In this document: one piece after another, positions 58,412 to 64,000 of the stretch
How the letters are laid out: each line of letters starts with the position of its first letter
Numbering within the stretch: the first letter of the stretch is position 1
Assembly (NCBI GenBank): GCA_034416335.1
Contig: DAOULV010000023.1
Span: 7,100-71,099, forward strand
Direction: 5' to 3'
Length of the DNA stretch: 64,000 nt
From: MGML01 sp034416335
GTDB lineage: Bacteria; Chloroflexota; Dehalococcoidia; Dehalococcoidales; UBA2162
Program-made: the position numbers and the translations under genes
Notes under the pieces: generated by a model
Database searches by the model: none
What the model was told of the DNA's origin: nothing
What the model saw: only the letters and a program-made list of their open reading frames with translations

Positions 58412-59755
58412 ATGGAAAAAAGCTGGGAAGAAAAAACCGCTGAAGAAAAACGAGAAGAACTAATCGGAAATTGGCTTTCACCGGAAGGCGTGGAGTATAA
58501 CAGTGCCGAGGCGGAGAAGGCATACAAGGACAGGGTGACCAGATTACTCGATGCGGTCGAGTTAAAGAAAGAGCCGGACAGAGTACCGGTCGTTCCCATG
58601 TTAGGCTTTTACCCTGCCCATTACTGCGGATATACCCCGTATGACGTGATGTATGACTATGATAAACTCCTCGAGGCATGGGAAAAATGCTATCTGGGGA
58701 TACAGGCCGATGCCCACGGCGGTGCGGTCGTGTCTCCTCCGGGCAGGCTGTTCGAGATCCTCGATTATAAGCTTTACGCCTGGCCGGGGCACGGTGTAGC
58801 CAAGGAACATTCGTACCAGTGTAACGAAGGCGAATACATGCTGGCTGACGAGTATGATGCTCTGATACAGGACCCGACACTCTATTTCTTAACGACTTAT
58901 TATCCGCGAATATTCGGGAAGCTGGGAGCCCTCGGCGCTTTCCCGACGATAACGAATAATCTTGAGATGTACGGCGGTTTCTCCGCCGTCACCTTCATTC
59001 CCTTCGGCTTACCCGATGTCCAGGAAGCTTTCAAACTGATGTTCGAGGCAGGTGCCGAAGCTTTGAAATGGATTGAGCCTGTCGGTATATTCGCGGCTAA
59101 AATGACGGCTGCCGGACTGCCGGGTTTCTTCGGTGGAGGCTGTAAGGTACCTTTCGACGTTATCGGAGATACGCTGAGAGGAAGCCGCGGGCTGATGGTA
59201 GATATGTACCGCCAGCCCGATAAGCTGCTCGAAGCCCTGGAAGCCTTAACGCCTTTAGCCATCAAGATGGGAGCGGGTAACGCCAGAGCGAACGGTTGTC
59301 CCGTCGTGTTTATCCCTCTCCACAAAGGAGCCGACGGATTTCTCTCCGACGAGCAATTCAAGAAATTCTACTGGCCTAATTTCAAGAAACTTCTGCTCGG
59401 TCTTATCGACGAGGGATGTATCCCCTTCCCCTGGGCGGAAGGAGGCTATAACTCCCGGCTCGAAGTCGTCCGTGACATACCCAAGGGCAAAGTAATTCTG
59501 GGTTTCGACCTCACGGATATGGCAAAGGCTAAAGAGGTGCTGGGCGACGTCTGCTGTATCACCGGTAATATGCCTATAGACCTGTTGACCGTCGGTACTA
59601 AACAGCAGGTGGAAGACCGCACCAGGGAACTTATAGATACCTGCGGTAAGGGCGGCGGTTATATAATGATGAACGGGGCTGTGATTGAGAACGTCAATCC
59701 GGAAAACGTCCAGGCGATGATTGATACTACCAAGGAATATGGTGTATATAAATAG
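58412..59755 (+). CDS. UroD/MtaA-superfamily methyltransferase-like protein C
   Basis: The 447 aa protein is longer than copies A and B by an N-terminal helical segment (SWEEKTAEEKREELIGNWLS). Blocks are KEPDRVPVVPMLGFYPAHY, AWPGHGVAKEHSYQCNEGEY, FIPLHKGADGFLSDEQFKKF near 300, FPWAEGGYNSRLEVVRDIPKG near 337 and VDRTRELIDTCGKGGGYIMM. It follows the corrinoid gene and precedes an AOR gene, so it likely transfers methyl groups to or from that corrinoid. It may demethylate the substrate itself, as VdmB/MtgA-like UroD-fold enzymes do, or charge an acceptor such as tetrahydrofolate. Confidence 0.88.
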   Translation: MEKSWEEKTAEEKREELIGNWLSPEGVEYNSAEAEKAYKDRVTRLLDAVELKKEPDRVPVVPMLGFYPAHYCGYTPYDVMYDYDKLLEAWEKCYLGIQADAHGGAVVSPPGRLFEILDYKLYAWPGHGVAKEHSYQCNEGEYMLADEYDALIQDPTLYFLTTYYPRIFGKLGALGAFPTITNNLEMYGGFSAVTFIPFGLPDVQEAFKLMFEAGAEALKWIEPVGIFAAKMTAAGLPGFFGGGCKVPFDVIGDTLRGSRGLMVDMYRQPDKLLEALEALTPLAIKMGAGNARANGCPVVFIPLHKGADGFLSDEQFKKFYWPNFKKLLLGLIDEGCIPFPWAEGGYNSRLEVVRDIPKGKVILGFDLTDMAKAKEVLGDVCCITGNMPIDLLTVGTKQQVEDRTRELIDTCGKGGGYIMMNGAVIENVNPENVQAMIDTTKEYGVYK

Positions 59756-59818
59756 GGAGATTCGTTTGAATACGGTGTAGTATTGAAAAACGTATCCAAT
59801 AAATAGGAGGTTTATACT

Positions 59819-61654
59819 GTGGCGGAAAGCAACAAACCGGTACCCGGATACAACGGAAAAATACTCAGGGTCAATCTTTCAAGCGGAGACGTAACCACGG
59901 AAGAACTTGATCCCCTCTTCTGCAGACGCTGGGTCGGCGGAGCGGGGTTCGTAGCCTACTATCTGTGGAAAGAACTGCCACCGAATGTAGACGCGCTGGG
60001 ACCTGATAACAAGCTGGTCTTCGCGCTTGGCCCGATTTCAGGGTTAAATCTGCCCGGCGGAGCCAGACACTGCATCGGGACGAAATCCCCGCTGGGGGGA
60101 TGTATCGTCAAGTCGGAAACAGGAGGTTTCTGGGCCGGTGAATTCAAGAGGACCGGCTACGACGCCCTGATAGTGGAGGGTAAGGCTGACAAGCCGGTGT
60201 ACCTGTATATTACCGATAAAGAAGTAAGTATAAAAGACGCCGGTAATCTCTGGGGTAAAGAAACAAAAGAGACCCAGGAAGCCATACGGGCCGATAACGG
60301 CGACAACAGGATAGCAACCTGCATGATAGGTCCCGCGGGTGAAAATATGGTCAGGTATTCCTGCATAATGTCGGGGATGAATGACGCTGCCGGCAGGGGA
60401 GGTTCGGGTGCCGTGATGGGTTCCAAGAACCTTAAAGCCATTGCCGTGAGAGGTCATAAATCTCCTAAAGTCGCCGACAGCGAACGTTTTAAGGCAATCA
60501 GACAGGAAATGGTCGCCAGAAAGAGCCCCTTATCCGAATACGGAACGGGCGGACCCGAGATGCCGATGATGGTTCAGTCGGGTAATCTGCCGGTACGGAA
60601 TTTCCGCGACGGTCTGTTCCCCGCCGAAAAGATTACGGGAGCCGTAATCAAGGACACCATCAGAATCGGGATGGAAGGCTGCTACGCCTGCCCCATCAGA
60701 TGTAAAAAGGTGGTAAAGTTCGAAGAACCTTATCCCTGCGACCCGGCTTATGGCGGACCGGAGTATGAGACGCTGGCATCGCTCGGTTCCGACTGCGGTA
60801 TCGACGACATCAAGGCTATATGTAAGGGAAACGAACGCTGCAACGCCAATGCACTGGATACCATTTCAACCGGCAGTACCATAGCTTTTGCCATGGAATG
60901 TTTCGAGAAAGGTATCCTCACGGAGAAAGATACCGGCGGAATCGACCTGCGTTTCGGCAACGCCGACGCAATGATCCAGGCAATCGATATGATAGCCCAT
61001 CGCGAGGGCATCGGTGATATGCTGGCTGAAGGAACTTTACGCCTGTCAAAACGGATAAGCAAGGGCTCGGAAGACTTCGCCATGCAGGCTAAAGGCGTTG
61101 AATCCGGTATGCACGAGCCGCGACTCAGACTTCCTCTCGGCTTCGGCTGGATTGTCGGACCTACCGGCGCCGACCACATGTTCTCAATTATGGACGCCAA
61201 CAACGATATGATGATAGGCAGCCTGCGCCCGCTGGGTATACTCCAGGCTGTCCCGTCGGATGACCTCGGACCGAAGCGTATACCCATCCTTAAAGCCGCA
61301 CACTCCCGCCAGGTCTTCACCGACTCACTCTGCACCTGTATGATGGCGGGAGTAAATGCCGACGCCGTGCTTCCCGCGGTCACCGGATGGGAGATGTCCC
61401 TGGCTGAACAGATGCTTATCGGCGAAAGAATCCTTACCGCAGCCCGGGCTTTCAATATGAAACAGGGCCTGACCGCTGCCGACGACAAACTGCCGGAACG
61501 TTATTACCAGGGAAAGACAGACGGCGCCCTCAAGGATAAACCGCTCGACAAAGCAAAAATGGAGAAGGCACGGAAATACTACTATACCCTGATGGGATGG
61601 GACTCTCAGGGGGTGCCCCTGCCGGAAAAACTTGAGGAACTCTATATCGAGTAA
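59819..61654 (+). CDS. Aldehyde:ferredoxin oxidoreductase family protein, second copy
   Basis: The 611 aa protein starts at GTG after GGAGG. It has YNGKILRVNLSSGDVTTEE, WVGGAGFVAYYLWKE, FALGPISGLNLPGGARHC and the 4Fe-4S ligands CYACPIRC near residue 287 and CTCMMAGV near 508. It is about 35 percent identical with the 17639 protein by eye, so the two have different substrates. It sits directly after the corrinoid and UroD-like genes (63-nt gap) and before a fourth UroD-like gene on the other strand, pointing to a role in oxidising or reducing the demethylated product or an aldehyde made from it. A terminator follows at 61679. Confidence 0.92.
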   Translation: MAESNKPVPGYNGKILRVNLSSGDVTTEELDPLFCRRWVGGAGFVAYYLWKELPPNVDALGPDNKLVFALGPISGLNLPGGARHCIGTKSPLGGCIVKSETGGFWAGEFKRTGYDALIVEGKADKPVYLYITDKEVSIKDAGNLWGKETKETQEAIRADNGDNRIATCMIGPAGENMVRYSCIMSGMNDAAGRGGSGAVMGSKNLKAIAVRGHKSPKVADSERFKAIRQEMVARKSPLSEYGTGGPEMPMMVQSGNLPVRNFRDGLFPAEKITGAVIKDTIRIGMEGCYACPIRCKKVVKFEEPYPCDPAYGGPEYETLASLGSDCGIDDIKAICKGNERCNANALDTISTGSTIAFAMECFEKGILTEKDTGGIDLRFGNADAMIQAIDMIAHREGIGDMLAEGTLRLSKRISKGSEDFAMQAKGVESGMHEPRLRLPLGFGWIVGPTGADHMFSIMDANNDMMIGSLRPLGILQAVPSDDLGPKRIPILKAAHSRQVFTDSLCTCMMAGVNADAVLPAVTGWEMSLAEQMLIGERILTAARAFNMKQGLTAADDKLPERYYQGKTDGALKDKPLDKAKMEKARKYYYTLMGWDSQGVPLPEKLEELYIE

Positions 61655-61678
61655 CGGATACAGTTAACAGAGATAAAA

Positions 61679-61720
61679 AGCAAGAGGTTCGACCGGTACC
61701 GGTCGCACCTCTTGCTTTTT
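61679..61720 (+). terminator. Terminator between the AOR and UroD-like genes
   Basis: 10-bp outer stem AGCAAGAGGT/ACCTCTTGCT around an inner palindrome GACCGGTACCGGTC, followed by TTTTT. It probably serves both convergent genes. Confidence 0.85.
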
Positions 61721-61740
61721 AGTACCCATACTCTTTTAGA

Positions 61741-63105
61741 TTATTTTCTGTATACTCCGTATTCCTTTACCGTCTCATAGATTGCCCTGATATTTTCCAG
61801 TTTCGGATTATCGGGCATACAGCCGGTAGACATTATATAGCCGCCGCCCGGAGCGCAATCTTCGAGCAACTTGCGGCAGTATGCCTTAACCGTTTCCGGA
61901 TCCGAGGTAACCACCATCGAAGCCGGAATATTTCCCTGGATGGAGTAATTTTTACCCAGGACTTCCTTCGCCAGTTTCATATCCGTCTGGTCGAAATACC
62001 AGTGTGTTGTACCTTTAGGAAATACATTTACCGCTTCAAGCCTGGTTTCAAAGCTGCCTTCGGCAAAGAGACTCTGGATAAGTCCCTCCGCGATGAAGGC
62101 ATCCATCACCTTTTTCAGGGACGGCCAGTAGAAAGTATCGAACTGCTTCTGCGACATCCAGCCGTCGGCACCTTTATGCAGGGGATAGGTCACGGCAGTC
62201 ATTCGTGCAAAATTCGGTGAATTAAGTACGCTGCCGATCTGAAGGTCCGCCACAACATCCAGCGCTTTCAGAAGTTTATCCGGATAACGATACATATCCT
62301 TCATGATACTCGTTGTACCCCTGAGTGAATCTCCCAGGGTATCGAACGGAGCCTTGGCAAAGGCACCCATAGCGCCGGGGAACCCGTTGGCTGCCCTGAG
62401 TCCGGCATATTCACCGATAACCGCCATATGCCTGTTATATTCTTTCCCGACCTCAATAAATTTCTGCAGTGAGTCCTGCATCACAGGGGTACCGAAGACG
62501 GCGAACTGGTTAACATGAACATTTTCGGTTATGTTGGTAAAAGGCTGGAACAGGCTGAAAGGTTCAAGAGTGCCGAAAACTCTGGGTAGATATTTCCTTA
62601 TCCAGAAATCGGACGGGTCCCTGATAAGGTCGTCGTACTCGTCGGCAGACATATATTCGCCTTCGATAAACTGCCATCCGGCAGCGTCCTTGGGTAATCC
62701 ACGTCCCGGCCAGTAATACAGTTTATAGTCAAGAAGTTCCAGTGCCCTGCCCGGCATACCCATCGGCGCAGCGAATACTTCCAGTTCCTCACCGTACCTT
62801 TCGTTAAACTTCTTACAGGCTTCTATAGCTTTCTCAGGCTCATACATGCCGGTATAAGCGTTCAGCCCTTCCATGAACAGAGGCAGATTTCCAATCGGCA
62901 GGTTGACCGGCACCTGGTCGGGTTCGGTTACGTTGTATACGTCTATCTGCCGCTGTGCCCGTATCTTGTATTTTTTCTCGGCTTCCGGACTGACGAATTT
63001 TATACTGCCGGTATCCAGCATCCGGTTCAACCTGTATTCCCGCTTCTGCTCGCGGGTCATTTCACTCCAGTTCTCAGGGAGACCAGAACTCATTGCCATA
63101 ATCAC
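61741..63105 (-). CDS. UroD/MtaA-superfamily methyltransferase-like protein D
   Basis: The 454 aa protein is closest to copy C: both carry the N-terminal extension (WSEMTREQKREYRLNRMLD; AEKKYKIRAQRQIDVYNV). Other blocks are YWPGRGLPKDAAGWQFIEGE, YPLHKGADGWMSQKQFDTFYWP near 310, SLFAEGSFETRLEAVNVFPKG near 350 and APGGGYIMSTGCM. The GSFETRLE stretch replaces the GDWTTRLE of A and B, so substrate contacts differ. It starts at GTG 63105 (GGAG 5 nt before) or ATG 63099. It is convergent with the AOR operon and probably a partner for the same pathway. Confidence 0.86.
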   Translation of the reverse strand: MIMAMSSGLPENWSEMTREQKREYRLNRMLDTGSIKFVSPEAEKKYKIRAQRQIDVYNVTEPDQVPVNLPIGNLPLFMEGLNAYTGMYEPEKAIEACKKFNERYGEELEVFAAPMGMPGRALELLDYKLYYWPGRGLPKDAAGWQFIEGEYMSADEYDDLIRDPSDFWIRKYLPRVFGTLEPFSLFQPFTNITENVHVNQFAVFGTPVMQDSLQKFIEVGKEYNRHMAVIGEYAGLRAANGFPGAMGAFAKAPFDTLGDSLRGTTSIMKDMYRYPDKLLKALDVVADLQIGSVLNSPNFARMTAVTYPLHKGADGWMSQKQFDTFYWPSLKKVMDAFIAEGLIQSLFAEGSFETRLEAVNVFPKGTTHWYFDQTDMKLAKEVLGKNYSIQGNIPASMVVTSDPETVKAYCRKLLEDCAPGGGYIMSTGCMPDNPKLENIRAIYETVKEYGVYRK

Positions 63106-63735
63106 TATACTCCTGTCTTTTTAATCCGATTGATTTTGGTCTGAAAAGGTATTGCAAGTTCAAAGAATATTAACATCATTCGGTTAATTCATTCAATAGC
63201 AAAACCGATGGTTCTATTCGGTTTTGGTCGTTATTGTACTCACCCCCGCCTGCCGAAGTCTTGTACGGCGGGCAAGTCTGTATCCTTCTCTCACGCAGTA
63301 CTTTGATTGAGCAGTAAAGATTAGTTTGCGTGAAAGGGGGAAATTATTTTTGAGAGGGGGCGAAGCCCATGGCAATCCGTTCCTCCTCCCTCATTGCGAG
63401 ACTCCACTTTCTCCCGTTCGTCCTGAGCTTGTCGAAGGACGAACCCGTCTCCATCATTGCGAGGAGTCCGCCGAAGGTTCGCCGAAGGCGAATGGCAATC
63501 TCCGGCACCAGGTAATGCATAATTATTCGGAATGGCACACTTTTTGTTTCCTCTCCCTTGAGGGGAGAGGATTAAGGTGAGGGTGAAAATTGGATTTATG
63601 TCACCCTCATCCTGCCCTTCCCCCCTCAAGGGGGAAGGGACTGGTTGTAGTGGTTCGCCTGTAGACATCGGGAACTCGCAATGACAAGACCAACCAAATG
63701 TAAACAGTACCAAACCGATGATTAGTAAAGATTTG
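63106..63735. repeat. Gene-free stretch of composite intergenic repeats
   Basis: R4 at about 63200-63365, R3/R2 (CATTGCGAGAC, CGTCCTGAGCTTGTCGAAGGACG, GGCGAATGGCAATCTCC) at about 63390-63530 and R1 at about 63515-63660, in the same order as at 20325-20825. The small frames inside are artefacts. Confidence 0.75.
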
Positions 63736-63739
63736 TCAG

Positions 63740-64000
63740 TTAATCGGCAGCCGGTGTTCCAGTCGCTTCCCGCGACTTTAAAATATTCTTTGCGGAAGGA
63801 AGGGTAAAAACCAGGAATGCTCCCAGCAGAGTAACCGCGCCATACGCCAGCCAGGCACCCTTGTAAGTCCCCCAGGTATCGTATACCAGACCGGCAAGAG
63901 GAGCGCCGGTAATATGCCCGACCATCATTACGCCGGACGTAAACCCCATCACCGTGCCGAAACTCCGTCTACCGAAATATTCCCTTAGCAAGGTCAACCT
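63740..64000 (-). CDS. Major facilitator superfamily transporter, C-terminal end (5' part outside window)
   Basis: The visible 86 codons end with a stop at 63740; the frame is open to the right edge, so the gene begins outside the window. The sequence REYFGRRSFGTVMGFTSGVMM, VGHITGAPLAGLVYDTWGTY and AWLAYGAVTLLGAFLVFTLP looks like the last membrane helices of an MFS transporter such as the oxalate/formate-type. The substrate cannot be told from this end. Confidence 0.8.
   Translation of the reverse strand, partial: RLTLLREYFGRRSFGTVMGFTSGVMMVGHITGAPLAGLVYDTWGTYKGAWLAYGAVTLLGAFLVFTLPSAKNILKSREATGTPAAD

Overview
The window looks like a piece of a strictly anaerobic bacterium, most likely a Dehalococcoidia-type member of the Chloroflexota. 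This is an inference from gene content, because no rRNA or other phylogenetic marker is present. The supporting content is three in-frame-UGA selenoprotein genes, two tungsten/molybdenum aldehyde:ferredoxin oxidoreductases (AOR), four UroD/MtaA-like methyltransferases with a corrinoid protein, a DsrE/TusA/Hdr-like sulfur and electron-transfer operon, large peptide/opine-type binding lipoproteins, and many intergenic palindromic repeats.

Region 1 (1-10122) is an AT-rich island. It starts with a five-gene plus-strand operon (1-4720): an open-ended zinc-knuckle protein, a PD-(D/E)XK nuclease, a DruA-like DUF4338 protein, a NurA-like nuclease and a HerA-like ATPase. This has the look of an anti-phage system in a combination I do not know. 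Two 43-nt copies of a tRNA-Lys(CUU) 3' half (5911-5953 and 10080-10122) bracket a second minus-strand cassette: a methyltransferase-like gene broken by one ochre codon, an SPL-family radical SAM protein, a ParB-like protein, a small protein gene broken by one UGA, and a HicB-like protein. The radical SAM plus small-protein pair recurs, with the small gene intact, at 15818-17425.

Region 2 (10165-24412) is backbone: an Lrp/AsnC regulator, an RsmC/RlmG-like rRNA methyltransferase, a HesB-like selenoprotein, an HpcH aldolase, an aldo/keto reductase, an FAD oxidoreductase, an AOR, adenine phosphoribosyltransferase, and an ArsR-DsrE-TusA-cytochrome-HdrD operon with a visible promoter and operator.

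Region 3 (24484-42560) holds two paralogous solute-binding lipoproteins, each behind a near-consensus promoter and a leader of about 380-400 nt with shared hairpin elements. A ThDP enzyme and a short-chain dehydrogenase lie between them. A family of five small cupin genes, two UroD-like proteins, an HIBADH-type dehydrogenase, and a NifU-like/SufS-like pair follow.

Region 4 (42768-47382) is the most striking: two tandem copies of a cassette made of a UGSC-like selenoprotein plus a 62-69 aa coiled-coil protein. In both selenoproteins the redox motif is C-x-U rather than the U-G-S-C I recall for the family, and a conserved hairpin follows each UGA as expected for a bacterial SECIS element. Standard gene calling splits each selenoprotein in two.

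Region 5 (47627-64000) has purN-purL, a complete branched-chain-type ABC transporter (livKHMGF), a corrinoid protein, UroD-like proteins and a second AOR, then the end of an MFS transporter. The transporter, methyltransferase, corrinoid protein and AOR probably act together on an imported methylated or methoxylated organic acid. Intergenic gaps are filled with copies of a few palindromic repeat families.
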